Counted from the stretch's first letter, positions 1 to 11,831 are shown. The stretch: DNA of 64,000 nucleotides from Cephalotrichum gorgonifer (GCA_900312665.1 ONZQ02000002.1:2122985-2186984); one strand, 5' to 3'. A program made the numbers and translations. The notes: generated by a model not told the origin, from the sequence alone.

Positions 1-632
1 AGGCGGCCCGGTACGAACATACCCCCGGAGGCACCGACCGACGTGGGGAAGAAACAAAGTGGTTGTGCTCGTGGTGTGGAGCTCGATTTCCCCGGCGAAT
101 CCCCGTCGTGCATCCTGGGGCGTTGTGATACTTCTCGTTGTTGAGTCATGAGGAAGGGTGGGCGTATCACTGGTGAGGGCTGATTTTGGGAGCCCTGGAG
201 GCCCGGAGGCCCAGACTCTTCGCTCCCAATTTGACATTCCCTCCTCCTCTGGTAATCACCACCAAAGCTCGCCAACAGGCGAGAGCGGAGCTCATGTGCG
301 CCTGCAGTGGGGGAACATGCTGGTAGCACTCCCCCACCCACATGTACGAGTGTGTCTCGTGGGCCTATATGTGGCCTGCGCGTTCGAATACTTCCGTATG
401 CACAAGGTCTGCATGAGACACCACACCCCCAAATTTGCTAACACTCCGGTCGAACCAGAAAGCATAGGTCTACCAAGCGGTGGGTCGGTAGGCATGAGTA
501 GGGAGGAAGGAGGTATGAGCTCCACCTGGGAGGCTGACTATGCTTATGCACCATAATACTTCTATGTCGAGAAGGGTATCCGTCAAGCCACCTCCTCGAC
601 GCCCACCATAATTTGCTTATCCACACTTGATT
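1..632. other. Left-edge intergenic DNA
   Basis: No supported gene. Short open frames on both strands show no domain, no intron signals and no coding character. This is 3' flanking DNA of the sugar kinase gene that begins at 633. Confidence 0.6.
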
Positions 633-2613
633 TCACAGTCGTCCCAGCGCGTCCCGACCTAGGCCATCGAAGCCATCCCTCTGGACCTTGAGCGTCGCCA
701 GGTCGACGGCGAACCTCAGCTTCGCTCTCGTGTCCCAGTCCGCCTGGTGGCAGGTCAGACCGTAGAGCATACCTGCGATGAAGGTGTCACCTGCGCCTAT
801 GGTGCTGCTCAACCCATCACTTCTTAGTACATGATATCTATTGTGGCTGGGTGGTGCAGAGCATGGCCGTGTCTCTCCATAGCGGAGGGGGCTTTTGTGG
901 AGTTTAAAAGGGTGGTAGCCTAGGTCTTGGAACAAGATCATTGTACTGGCAGGGGAGAAGGTCCAGGACTTGTATACTTCCCAGACCGCTCTCCCACATC
1001 CACTTGTCTCCTTTTTCCGGCCTTTGAGACACATGTCTCGTGCGTTTTTTTTGGGGGGGGGGAGGGCAGGGGTGACACATACTCGACAACGTTGATGTCT
1101 CGGCCACCGGGCTCAAGCACGGGGCACACGACGGTTTCCCTCTCGAGCGGAACATAAGCCGCAGCGCCCCGGGAGCCCCAGGTGCACAGTGCTAGCGATC
1201 TGAGTAACGTGGATCGGGGTTTAGTACACATGCACATACATGGGCTGAGGCTATTGCAGAAGAGACAGACTACCGGGGGTAGGTATAGGAGGGGGAGTAG
1301 GCGTTAAGGGTAGCGGCGGCCGCGCTATATGTGTGGCAGTCTCACACCCGGGGGGGAACAGCAACTTACGCCGTAGGCGGTGTTTCCTTTTTGAGACAGG
1401 CCGTGGCATCGTTATGGCCCCTATCCTAGAACACTGTTAGCTCTTGCTCGCGTTTGTGGTCTAGGTTAGAGCACTATCTATCCTCCGTTGAAATAGAGAG
1501 AAAGGCATAGGTAGGAAGGGGGGTGAGGAGTTGGGGCAGGCGGAAACGGGGGGAAAGGCAGAGAGAAGGCGCGCCGAGAGCAAAAGCAATAAGAGCATGG
1601 ACGGTCGAGACAAAAAAAGGGGGGGGACTGTGATTACCTCTGCCCAGCTCCTTGAGTAGAAGACCACGTCCGCGGCGCTGGCCAGCTCTGTGAGGCCTTC
1701 CCGCCCTGGCCTCTCGACCTCGACGCTGACGGTGGTGTTTGGGAGGGCGAGGCGGAGGTGCTGGATGCACTTTAGTGTCGTCGCGGGGATGCGGCCCTGC
1801 GGTGGGTTTCTTGTCAGTGTGCTCGCCGCGTCTCAGGGGCAGCGTCCATGGAGCATTGGAGGAGAGGTATCATCGCCCAATGGTGCCCAGGCAGGGAGAG
1901 CCGTCGTAGTGTGAAGGGTGAAGCTGAGGTTATAGGGGACGCTGTTATCTATTGTAGAGCACAAATAGATGGGGTAGGGGGGTAAACATCGTGTTCGTAA
2001 AGACATAAGAACACTCACCTCGAAGTGCCACCATGACTCCTCCGCCCCGCCGCTCTCCCGGACACCGTCCGCGACGGCCCGGAACTCATCGGCGCTCATC
2101 TCCTCGAGCCCGCTATAGTTCACGATGGTCCGACTACCCGTCTTCACGCTCCTGATCACGAAGCTGCTCGCCGCCTCCTCGATGCCCGCCCTGTGGATGC
2201 ACATGGACAAATCGACCCTCGCTCCACGCTGGACCCCCACCTCCCCCGCACGTTGCTCACCCGAGGAGGTGGAGGAGGGGGAGGAGAAGGACGCCTTGAT
2301 CTTCGCGGCCGCGGCGGACGAGGCGTCGGGGAGACAGCTGATGAGATGGAGCTCTGCGTCAGGGGTCAGGAGCTGGGAGAGGACCTCGGTGGTGTTGGGG
2401 CAGTTTCCGCCGCGGCGGGTCGAGAGGGTCTGGGCGCGTAGTTTTGAGTCTTCTTCGGGATAGTGCGGAACGCTTTTCCCCGCTCCGAAGTTAGCGGTGG
2501 GGAGATGGGAATGGGAATGGGGATGTGAGATGTTGGGTGAGCCAAGGGGGCTGCTTTCTTTACCTGAGGATCGTGTCTAGGTAACAAGCTCCCACGAGGA
2601 AGATGTGCTTCAT
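633..2613 (-). CDS. PfkB-family sugar kinase, ketohexokinase-like
   Basis: Six exons on the minus strand: 2613-2564, 2472-2019, 1796-1638, 1425-1370, 1199-1083 and 807-633. The phases join exactly to 336 aa plus TGA, the usual size of ribokinase/PfkB enzymes, which phosphorylate a sugar or similar alcohol with ATP in the cytosol. The N-terminus MKHIFLVGACYLDTIL followed by SVPHYPEEDSKLRA and RRGGNCPNT is the substrate-binding start seen in ketohexokinase-like proteins. The C-terminal signature is STIGAGDTFIAGMLYG, whose Asp (about residue 286) is the catalytic base and whose GAGD forms the anion hole. The 56-nt fourth exon is small but is needed to keep the frame between SRSWAE and ALCTWGS. 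Substrate cannot be read from the sequence: fructose is the family guess. Confidence 0.88.
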
Positions 2614-3020
2614 GATGGCGACTCGAATTGGAAGCGTAATGGGGATGATGGGCGATAGATGGGGTTCGTAAGTCCTAGATATGTTGTGAAGCTAGTTTGG
2701 ACGACGTACATGTTTTTAACCGTGGATTTTGGTTTTCTACATGTTCATCAGGAGATGAAGTTACAACTAACCTGCTGGTATACTTACTATCACCCTAGTA
2801 ACTCAACCATGCAAAATAAGTTTACGACGACGATGAACGACCATTTCGATCGTATTCAGGAGTAACCTCACGTAAAAAAAATAGAATAAAAATAAAGAGG
2901 AAAAAAATGAATCATGTCCGATGTTGCTATACCCATCCCATCCCATCCCATCCAATTCCATACGCCCGCCCGGATTCAAATGCAGAATCAACGCTCCTCC
3001 TCGCCCCCGTAGGCAAAGCC
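2614..3020. other. Intergenic, promoter of the PfkB kinase
   Basis: A 407-bp stretch between two minus-strand genes. It should hold the sugar kinase promoter and the 3' end of the kinesin transcript. It is more AT-rich than the genes and contains a short CATCC pentamer repeat near 2935-2952. No gene is seen. Confidence 0.5.
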
Positions 3021-4865
3021 TCAAACATTCACCCTCGCCCCAAGGACCTCGCCCATCCTTCGCATGTCCCCCAGGAACCTGGACTTGTCGTCCCCGATCT
3101 TCCTCCTGAAGAGGTTGAGGTCCTTCAGCAGCGCCTGCATGTCCTCCCCCATGTCCTCGTCGTCGTCGCTCTCGTGTAGCGTCCCGGACGAGTACCCGTC
3201 CTCCTCGTCCGCGCCCTCATCCCCGCCGCGCTCGCGAACGCTCTCCTTGTCCTCCCCAGGCAGGTCCTCCTTCCCTCCCTTGTCTCCTGTCTCCGCGCCC
3301 GCCCCAGTCTCGCTCTTCCGGTCCCCGTCAAGGCCAAGACCGTCGTCCGGCGACACGATCGTGACGGCCGGGATCGGGTTCTTCAGGCTCTCGAGCGCGA
3401 GCTTGAGATGCAGTCTTAGCGCCTCGTTCTCCGTCTGTAGGCTCCGGATCTTCCCCTCGGCCACGAGCATCCGCTCCTCCGTCATCCGCTGCATCGTCGC
3501 CACGAGGCTCTGGTACTCCTCCAGCTTCTCCTCCTGCTCCCTCCCCTCCTTCTCGCGCCGCCTCGAGTCCGACACAGCCAGCTGCAGCGTGCGGATCTCC
3601 TCCGCCATGGCCTCGATCTGCGCGTCCCGCTGGGCCGTCGTCATATGGTCCTGGTTGACCACCGCCCTCGTCCGGATCTTCTTCGCCTGGTCCGCGTACC
3701 GCAGCGTCGACAGCGTCTCGTCGTAGTCTGCCGGTGCGATACACGCAATCATCGCCGTCTTGCTGTTTCCGCCCAGGGAGTCCTTCAGGAGCCACGTGAG
3801 GATAGAGTCGCGGTACGGAACCACGTCCCGCCTCTTGCCGCCGCCACGGTGCTGCTTCGGGTCCGCCAGCGCCCCAATGACGCGGCCCAGAGTCGTGAGG
3901 GACTTGTTGATGTTGCTCCCCTCGCGGAGCCGTGCCCCCGTCGCCTCGGTCGACTTGGCCCGCTCGCTGCCCGCCAAGTCGACGAGCCGGATGCGCGAGC
4001 TGCGTTCCGTCGTCTCGTCCGTCTCCATGTCGTGGTGGATCTGCTTCAGCATGATGGTGAAGACGGCGTGGCTCCGACTGCTAGTATCGTTCATCTTGGT
4101 GCTCGCCGTCGTACGCGAAGCGTCCCCGTTCGTCATCTGCCGCAGAATCTCGTTGATGCTCCGCACCGGCACTTCGGTCAGGTCCTTCACGTACGGTCCC
4201 TCTGTCGGCGACTCGCGGATCTTGAGGTAGTACGGGGGTTGGTTCGGCACCACGGGCACCAGCAGGTCGCGGACGTGCTCGTTGTATACCTCAAAGTAGG
4301 ACACCCTGACGTTGTAAGAGATGTTGGGTGTCTCCATTTGCGCCTGGCCGATCCGCTCGAAGAGATCCTCGCACGTACGGGGGATCAGGCCTGGGTAGTC
4401 CGGCGTCCCCATCATGGTGTAGCTCTTCCCCGATCCCGTCTGGCCGTAGGCGAAGATGCAAGTGTGATACCCTTCGAAGTTGTGGTCGAGGAACTCTTCG
4501 CCGAGGCAGTTGTAGACATCTTCCTGCTTCGCATAGTGTGGGTCGCTCCTGTTGTGGCTCCAGAAGGAGTTGTCGAAGGTGAAAGTCTTCTCCTCGACCT
4601 TGCGAGATTTCGCCTTTGGGTTGTTGGCCTCCTTATCTTCCGGCGCTAGAAGGGTTGTCGCCTGGGTATCTGGGTCCATCCTGATCAGGCATTCCGTCCC
4701 ACGCTGGATTTCTGTTAGGCGTTAGGGTAATAGTTAGCTTGGGCACTGGGATCTAGGTATGAAGTTCCATCACCAGCCGGGGGAGACTCTGGGTCTGGTT
4801 ACCCTACCTCTGGGGAGAAACGCCCGAACACGGACGACCACCTTCACATTCCCTCCTCCTTCCAT
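3021..4865 (-). CDS. Short kinesin-3 (Unc104/KIF1-like) motor
   Basis: Two exons, 4865-4808 and 4711-3021, joined at VRVRAFLPR/EIQRGTECLIRM, give 582 aa. This is a plus-end-directed microtubule motor. The motor domain fills about residues 5-375: P-loop GQTGSGKS (about 109-116), switch I NDTSSRSHAVF, switch II DLAGSERA. A basic loop-12 insert (KQHRGGGKRR) is the K-loop typical of kinesin-3. It is followed by a neck and coiled coil (about 380-455), an acidic low-complexity stretch rich in Glu, Asp and Gly, and a charged C-terminal helix. Cargo-binding modules of full-length Unc104 (PH, long tail) are absent and I see no FHA core, so this looks like the short fungal kinesin-3 class rather than the 1500+ aa form. 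An in-frame upstream ATG at 4877 (MHAR) is an alternative start. Confidence 0.9.
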
Positions 4866-5706
4866 CCTCGCGTGCATAGGGACGGTCCCATCTCTCGAGC
4901 GCAGGGAAGGCGTCGAGGCCGATGACCGAACCACGCGGGAGTCTCGCACCGATGATGGTGGCATGAGTCGCGTGTCCAGGAAGTCGTCGATTAGAATGTC
5001 GATTATGTCTTGGATGGATTGCTGGAAGCGAACTCTCTGAATACTCCACATCCGGAGACGCAATAATACGGCCGGAGCAGGCTCGGGCTTACTTGAAGCC
5101 AAGCCTAATCCAACCCCTGCTTGCCTTGACCTTGCCTTCTTGGGGTTGTTTACATCAGCAGGAGCGATGGAGCTTCAGTCCATATTCGTAGATACAGTGG
5201 AGCTCGAACGTTGGCCGGGTGACCAGAGAATAACCACCAACCAAATATCAGAAATACCTCCAACGCTGCAGACAGCTGTTGCCAGCCGCGCTAGCGCAAA
5301 CTGCAAGTACGATCAATCAGTTACGAGGAGTTACATCTCGGGGAAGAGCTCCCGACTCCATCCACCTCCCACGCTTGAGACGCGACCTGGAACGCGTTCT
5401 TTTCATCCGCATTAAGCAAGGTCAATTCTAACAGCCGCTCAAAATCACCCCGGTTCCTATCCGAAACACTCTTCTTCGCATTACCATTTTCCGCATTACT
5501 TACCAATTTTTAAAGAGCAAACGATCATCCTTCATTCCACCCCCGCCCACCCAATCCTAAGCCGTCGCGAAAACAAGTTCCACTCCACACACTCCCGTCG
5601 CAAGGCGCACGCGCCCACATACCATCTCGACGACGAGAGCGAAGCTCGTCACCCACCCACCCGCCCACCCCTTTTCCCCACCCAGAACTCACAAACCCCG
5701 CCCCAA
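4866..5706. promoter_or_regulatory. Divergent promoter, kinesin / AT-hook
   Basis: 841 bp between the start codons of the kinesin (-) and the AT-hook gene (+), so both promoters must lie here. The half next to the AT-hook gene (about 5520-5706) is C-rich and pyrimidine-rich, as in many fungal leaders. No specific binding site is assigned and no further gene is seen. Confidence 0.5.
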
Positions 5707-6417
5707 ATGGCGCCCAAATCCCCGGCAACCGAAGAGCGCACGACGCGGGGCAGGGGCCGACCCAGAAAATCCGACGCCGGCGCTGAAGCGCCGAAGCCCG
5801 CGGCGGCAGCGGCGGTGGAGGCGGCGGCGACTAAGACAACTACCGGCCGCCCAAGGGGCAGGCCGAAGGGCTCCGGGAGCGGTGTGACCAAAGGACCGTA
5901 CGTACCCACCGGCCGGCCGAGGGGAAGGCCGAAGGGTTCGGGCAGCGGCGTGGCAAAGCCGCCATACGTTCCTACCGGCAGGCCAAGGGGACGGCCTCCC
6001 GGGAGCGGAAAGAAGAAGGGCGGCAACATGGCCGCGGCCAGGGCTGCTAGGGCGGCGAACACCAAGGCGAAGGCCGAGGGGGAGAATGGCGAGGAGGAGG
6101 AGGGGAAGCAAGATGATGCGATGTCAGAGGACGGGGAGGGTAATAAGTCTGGGGAGGAGTCTGGTTAGTCTTGTCCTTTTCTCCCGCCCTCTCCGCCTCA
6201 TGTCCTATATGGAGCGTCTCCAAGCCTCTCATCCCCCCTTTTTCCCCTATTCGCCTACCAAATAGCAACCAAACAACCTACTCAGATCCGCGTCGAAGTA
6301 GATGGCAATCCCGCTGATACCGCCCAAAAGGATAAACGCCCGTCGAAGGAACCACCACTGGTGTCGACACCGAGTCGGTGGCTGCCGTTCGGGCTCGGCT
6401 CATCAAAGAAGGAGTGA
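5707..6417 (+). CDS. AT-hook (HMGI/Y-like) DNA-binding protein
   Basis: A small basic chromatin protein with at least four AT-hook cores that bind the minor groove of AT-rich DNA: TRGRGRPRK near residue 17, then GRPRGRPKGSG, GRPRGRPKGSG and GRPRGRPPGSG. The spacers (VTKGPYVPT, VAKPPYVPT) are themselves repeated, so the hook unit was duplicated internally. An acidic tail rich in Glu and Asp follows. My preferred model is spliced, exons 5707-6163 and 6266-6417 (202 aa): the donor gttagt and acceptor aaatag agree in phase, and the downstream frame reads as a polar segment ending in PSRWLPFGLGSSKKE. If the intron is not used, the protein stops at TAG 6168 (153 aa). The first exon is certain, the second is inference. 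Confidence 0.72.
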
Positions 6418-6794
6418 AGGGGCCCCTTCTCTACGGGGACTACAGTTTTCTTTGCTAATTTTTTTGTGTTTTTTTTCCTCTCTTGGGTTCTTCCCTCTTC
6501 GGGGGAACCTATTAGCGGGGCGGCTCGGGAATCTATGCTTTGGGAAAGGGCTTGGTGTCACCACGGGATATTCTGGAGAAGACAGTAAGATGGCTACGAA
6601 TCGGACATGCGTTTTACGGGGGAAAACCGGGTTGGTTTTCCAGGACTTGCTGAATAGGCGGCAATGATACGGAGTAATTCATTCGAATTCTTCTTGGTAT
6701 CTGGTATCTATCTAACGGTGAACGTGATGATTGTTCGTTCGTGGGATGTGGCATGTCAATGAGCGGTAACTTCCCAGTGCTGCCCGCCCCCTTT
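6418..6794. other. Convergent 3' intergenic region
   Basis: 377 bp between two converging genes, the AT-hook gene and aprataxin. It is T-rich near 6455-6490 and presumably holds both polyadenylation regions. No gene is seen. Confidence 0.5.
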
Positions 6795-7726
6795 TCATTC
6801 CTGCTTCCACGCCTCGAACTCATCCTCCAAATGCTCCTTCAACGCCTTAAACCGGTTTCCAAAGTTCCTCCCGCACCTCCAGCACGTCAGGTCCTTCCGC
6901 AGGTACTGCTCCCTACCGGGATGCAGCCTCGGGTCGTCCGCGGCCAGCGGGAAGTCGGCCACGTCGACGAGGAACGGCGTGTTGAACGAGTTGTAGTGTT
7001 TCCGGTGCTTCAGGCACGACGAGTGCATCTCGCGGGAGAGGACGTGGATGTGCAGGTGGTTCATGCTCGGGCGGGCGTGGATCCCGGCTATGACCTCGGC
7101 CTTCCAGTCCCGGCCCGGCGGTAGTTCCTCGCCCTCCTCCCCCTCTTCCGGCTCCGCCTCCCCGTCGAGGACGGCCTGGCGCCTCGCCTCGGACTTGCTC
7201 TCGGCGCCGAAGCGGCGCTGCAGCTCCCTCGCCACGAGGTCCCTCAGCTTCTCGACCTCCCCGCGCACGGACGAGAGGAAGGCGGGGTCCTGGAGGGCGT
7301 CGAAGGGGTGCTGGGCGCTGTAGGCAGGCGAGCGTGGGAGGAGGAGGAGGTGGACGCTGGACTTGGGGTAGCGGTCGTTTACGACGACGAAGTCGGGCGA
7401 GTAGGAGACGACGCGGTGGGAGGGGAAGGTCTCAGGGTGGAGGAGGTAGACGCCGAGACCGTCTGCACCGTGGGCTATGTGGCGCATGGAGGTGGAGGCG
7501 TAGGAATGTTTAGGGGGGGACTTGGGTTTGGGTTTGGGGGCCATTAGCATGTCGACTATTGGGTGGGAGCGCGAGTGGTTAGCTCCGTTTAGGTACGTCG
7601 GGGAGGGATCCTTGATCAGGGGGCCTTGTCCGTACATGCGTTCTTGGACCTTGAGGAGGTGCTACCGCCGCCATCTTCTTGGTTCTCCGTCCGCGCGGCC
7701 GGGCCGTCAGCCGGGGTGGAAGGCAT
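6795..7726 (-). CDS. Aprataxin-like DNA deadenylase (Hnt3)
   Basis: Two exons, 7726-7636 and 7555-6795, give 283 aa. The junction reads SRSKNA/FDMLMAPKPKPK, and a CTAAC branch site lies in the 80-nt intron. It has a HIT hydrolase domain followed by a zinc finger, the aprataxin arrangement. The HIT fold shows DFVVVNDRYPKSSVHLLLLPR and the histidine triad NHLHIHVLS (about residue 195), whose middle His carries the AMP intermediate. The C-terminal CWRCGRNFGNRFKALKEHLE supplies Cys, Cys, His and Glu zinc ligands. The enzyme removes 5'-AMP left on DNA by abortive ligation, in the nucleus. An unstructured Glu-rich insert (EPEEGEEGEELPP) sits before the catalytic motif. It is divergent from the NAD kinase gene, 609 bp away. 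Confidence 0.92.
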
Positions 7727-8335
7727 TGCAAGGGATGTCAAACGACGGCTAAGCTCTCCTGGGATAGAAAATGGAGATTTACATGGCCTCGGGCCGGGTG
7801 GTGAACTTGGACCCGGCGTTTGGGGGAGCTTCGAAGAAGAAGTGGAGTGGATGAAGATGTTCTAGTGTGGGGAAGGAAGCGCTATTATTGTACTCCGTAT
7901 TAGTTGTAAATTTCAAGTACAAGTGACAAGGTACATCAAACTCACACTCCACCTGAGCTGAGTTCAAGTAATACTCGTAGAAGTACGTGCTTGTACCAGG
8001 CAGGAGCTATCCCCCACTCATGCAACAAGGGATACGAGTATTAACACAACATCATCATCATGCATTGACAATTGACAATGGCTGGTTCAGCACGTCTAGA
8101 ATTGCCTCCCTTCTAACAAATCCAATATATATCACATACAACCAGTTTTCCCATCCTATTACTGCCCACGTCCTTTAAAAACCACCCTGTAAATTCTACC
8201 TCAGCTACCCCTCGCGACCCTGTCACTCACAGTCTCACTCTCGGTCTCAGCTACCCCGCAAACGCCGATAATAGCGCTAGCTTCATCCATGTGTTGCTGG
8301 GTCTGGTCCCCATCCCAAGCATCATAATCATAATC
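7727..8335. promoter_or_regulatory. Divergent promoter, aprataxin / NAD kinase
   Basis: 609 bp between two divergent start codons. It is AT-rich in 7880-8170 and carries several degenerate TACTCG/TACTTG-type hexamers at 7965-8040. A run of imperfect CATAAT/CAT triplets lies at 8318-8336 directly before the NAD kinase ATG. No gene is seen. Confidence 0.5.
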
Positions 8336-10345
8336 ATGGCCGAGGCAGAGGACCCTGCAAAACACGTACATCTTCAGGGTGGCGACCTGAGCTCCGAGAG
8401 CAGCGATGAACACGAACACCACGAAGTCGAGGTGCGATATCTCTTATTCTCGCCCCTGCTCTTCATGTAATTTCCCGCGTCTCTTGCGTCACCCATACAT
8501 CTCAACTTTCTTCATGTTAGTTTGTAGTAGTAGATACTAGGCAGCGTATTGACTGACATTTTTGCCATATCCAGGTCACCTTCGAGCCGGGGAAAGCTCA
8601 CCGACGGAAGAGTTCCCTAGAAACCCACCATATCCCAAAACCTCACTTCCAGCGCCATAACAGACAATCGGAGTGTATCGTCCACCAGTTCCTCCAAAGC
8701 CAAAGGCTTGCCGAGGACGCCGCCGAGTCCTGGGAGGACCAAGATGTCGACCATGACCATGGGAAATCTAGACGGTCGTCTTCCACCTCCCACACGTCAC
8801 AACCCGCCCTGTACCAAGCAACTATAGGCAAGGATGGCCTTGCCACTGTTGTAGAGAAGCCCGACGATATGTCCGAGTCGCCAGACACGCCCAGTCCGAG
8901 CGCCGCCATCGACGGTTCGCCAGAACTCCAGAGTTCCGGCGTCGGCGCTCGGGGACAGGCGGACGAAGAGGCGTGGAAGAGCGAGACTGCGCACTCTATA
9001 ATCTCGTGCAGCGACGTGGATAACAGCGATAAGCCTGTTAAGGTGGTGCAGGAGGAGCTGCAGAGCCGTCTACTCACTAAGAAGCAGCTGAGCGACATGG
9101 CGTGGGGGGTGCGCGAGCTGAGCAGACGGCTGAGTAGCATTCGCCTGAAGCCCAGGGTGCGATCCCTGTTTATCCTCACCAAGATCTTCGACCGGGACCT
9201 GGCTGTCAAGACAAGGGAGCTTGTGAGCTGGCTCCTGTCGTCGGAGAGGGAGCGGCGGTATGTCGTCTACGTCGAGGAGAGGCTCAAGAATGACAAGTTG
9301 TTCGACGTGGAGAGCCTGGTTGGGCCGGCATCGGACGAGTATGCGACCAAGCACGGCGTAGAGGTGGCTGTCGCTCGCGATAAGGTCTCCAAGCAGCTAC
9401 GCTACTGGGACGCCAACATATGCCTGGAGAGGCCGCACTCGTTCGATTTCGTCATAACGCTAGGCGGCGACGGCACCGTCCTGTACGCGAGCCGGCTGTT
9501 CCAGAGTATAGTGCCGCCCGTGATTAGCTTCTCCCTGGGGAGCCTCGGGTTCCTGACCAAGTTCGACTTCAACGATTTCGGCCCCACCCTGACATCGGCA
9601 TTCTCGCAAGGCGTGACGGTCAGCCTGAGGCTTCGGTTCGAGGGGACTATCATGCGCAGCGTAAAGGGGCTGCCGTCGGTCGGCCAGGGGAGCGCGGAAG
9701 AAATAGAGCTGAGTATGCAGACGGAGCGGGACCTCGTGGAAGAGCTCATCGGCGAAGAAAAGGGCGATGAGCGGACGCATAAGCCCGATGGGACGTTCCA
9801 TGTCCTCAACGAGATTGTCGTGGAACGGGGGCCCAATCCAAGTGAGTTCCAGCTGTTCCTCCCCTTGCCTTTTTCCCTTTACGCTTTTCAATCTCTAATC
9901 CATCCCAGCCCTCTCCAACCTGGAACTGTTTGGCGACGATGAACACTTCACCTCCATCCTCGCCGACGGCGTCTGCGTCTCCACCCCGACGGGCTCGACG
10001 GCCTACAACCTCGCCGCAGGCGGGTCACTCTGCCACCCGGAGAATCCCATCATGCTCGTGACCTCGATCGCGCCGCACACGCTCTCCTTCCGCCCCATCA
10101 TCCTGCCCGACACCATCGTCCTCCGCGTGGGCGTCCCCTACGACTCGCGCACCTCGTCCTGGGCGTCGTTCGACGGCCGCGAGAGGGTAGAGCTGCACCC
10201 GGGAGACTACATCACCATCAGCGCCAGCAGGTACCCATTCGCGTCGGTGCAGGCCCAGGGAAGGAGGAGCGAGGACTGGGTGAGCAGCATTAGCGGGAAG
10301 CTGGGGTGGAACAAGAGGCAGAAGCAGAAGGTGTACAAGATATGA
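8336..10345 (+). CDS. NAD kinase (ATP:NAD 2'-phosphotransferase)
   Basis: Three exons, 8336-8431, 8575-9841 and 9909-10345, give 599 aa. It converts NAD to NADP with ATP and is the cell's source of NADP. The catalytic signature is ITLGGDGTVLYASRLF (GGDGT about residues 330-334), followed by SFSLGSLGFLTKFDF, HVLNEIVVERG and, after the last intron, STPTGSTAYNLAAGGSLCHP with the conserved Gly/Ser/Thr NAD pocket. The first 200 or so residues are a Ser/Glu/His-rich, probably disordered extension, as in fungal Utr1-type kinases. No clear mitochondrial presequence is present, so a cytosolic form is likely. The donor of intron 1 (gtgcga) is weak, but it matches phase and gives HHEVE/VTFEPG. Confidence 0.93.
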
Positions 10346-10907
10346 AGAGTGAGAGGGGGAACTGAGGGAGCTGCTATATTTGTCCTGATGGGGGTAATGT
10401 GTTTACCACTCTGTATTTCTTCTGGGTGTTGTTGGGTTTGGGGGTATGGGGAACTCATGGTTTGGGACAAGTTGGACACATGTATTTAACTCAGAGGGGC
10501 CTGCTTGTACAAAATGCTGGAGGGGGCTGTGGTTCTTCTGCCAAGTGCGGCCGCTGTACGACTTAATGGTATCTAGTATTCATCATAAGACCTGTATCTT
10601 GTGAATAACGGGATTTTCATCTCACTTTAGTAACAGCTTGGGCACTCAAGGGGGTTGGTTTAGGGGAAAAGGGGGTGGAGAGGGGGATTATACAACGTAA
10701 AACCGAGTTTAAGCCTACCGTTTTTCAGAAGCAAAGACTGAGAAGGGGGAATGTATGAGACGAAAAAGGGAAATAATAGTTTATCGCGAAGAACCCAAAA
10801 AAAATCCAGTACATGTATATATCTTTCGTGAGATTCATAACCCATTTCCATGTTTCCACTTCTCGCTCTTCTTCCTCCTTCCCCTCTTCCCCTTCTTCCA
10901 CGCATCA
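10346..10907. other. Convergent 3' intergenic region
   Basis: 562 bp between the converging NAD kinase and eIF4E genes. It is T-rich and holds both 3' ends. No gene is seen. Confidence 0.5.
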
Positions 10908-11831
10908 TCATTGGGCGCCGCCCTCGTCCTTCGCGGCCTTGAGCGCGGCCTCCCTCTCGGCGGCCCTCTTCTGCGAGTCCAGCACGGCCTGCAGCTCTGG
11001 CGGGGCCTTGAAGCCGGCGTGGTCCGAGTGCTTCTTGTAGAAGTAGGTGTCGGGCTTGGGGGTGAGCTCCGGGGGGAGCTCCTCGAGGACGCACTCGAGG
11101 ATGCCGTCGATGGACTTCTGCTTGGAGGCGTCGCGGTGCCAGATGGTGATGTTGTGGGAGTTGAAGCGGACGGAGAGGCCGACGCCGCAGAGCTGGTCCT
11201 CTTTTGACACACTTGGGTTAGTAAAGTTGATTTTGGGATTGGGAGAGCCTTCTTATATATACATAGATTCTTACTAGGGAAAGTGAGGATGACTCTGGGA
11301 CTGGAGTGGAGAAAGGAATGGGGAGAACTAACCGCGGTCGAGCACGCTCTCGAACTTCTCCCCGATGGCGAGGAGCTGGATCCTAGTCCAGACGTCGGGC
11401 CCCACGGCCTTGGGCACGCGGAAGGTCCAGCTCCCGCCGCTGATGTTCCGGCGGTCCTCCCAGATGGGTCGGAACCCCTGCTTGAAGAGGTAGATGGACT
11501 CGCGCATGCGGATCTGGTCGACGGGGGTGTTGTTGTTGTAGCGCCAGAAGTCCTGGACCGACTCGATCTGGGTGCCGAGCTTCTCGAGCTGGACGTTGTA
11601 CTCCTGCCCCTGCTGCTGGTCGTCCTTCCTGCCCGCGCCGCCGTCCTTGGACTGCCTGTCGAAGTAGACGTCCCAGTAGTGCTGAGTCGGGAGCGGCCTC
11701 ATGGTCTTGAGGAAGTTGCGCTTCGCGTCGTCGCGCTTCTCGGCGGGGGATGCGACGGCGTCGGCGTCGGTGCTCTGGGAGAGGCCCGAGAGGCCCCGGG
11801 TGAAGAGGGTGGGTGTGGGTCGGGCGGCCAT
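10908..11831 (-). CDS. eIF4E-family cap-binding protein, class II (4EHP-like)
   Basis: Two exons, 11831-11333 and 11200-10908, joined at ESVLDR/EDQLCGVG, give 263 aa. It should bind the mRNA 5' cap in the cytoplasm. The eIF4E core is evident: LPTQHYWDVYFDRQ, SVQDFWRYNNN, then RPIWEDRRNISGGSWTFRV, which carries the second cap-stacking Trp. Aligned by eye, the positions of mouse Trp46 and Trp56 are Tyr here (DVYF and QEYNVQ), the substitution set of class II eIF4E/4EHP, proteins that often repress rather than promote initiation. The C-terminal part RFNSHNITIWHRDAS is the usual phosphate-contacting region. The tail after residue 235 is a charged Ala/Glu/Lys helix. The gene is divergent from the DEAH helicase gene. 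Confidence 0.9.
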
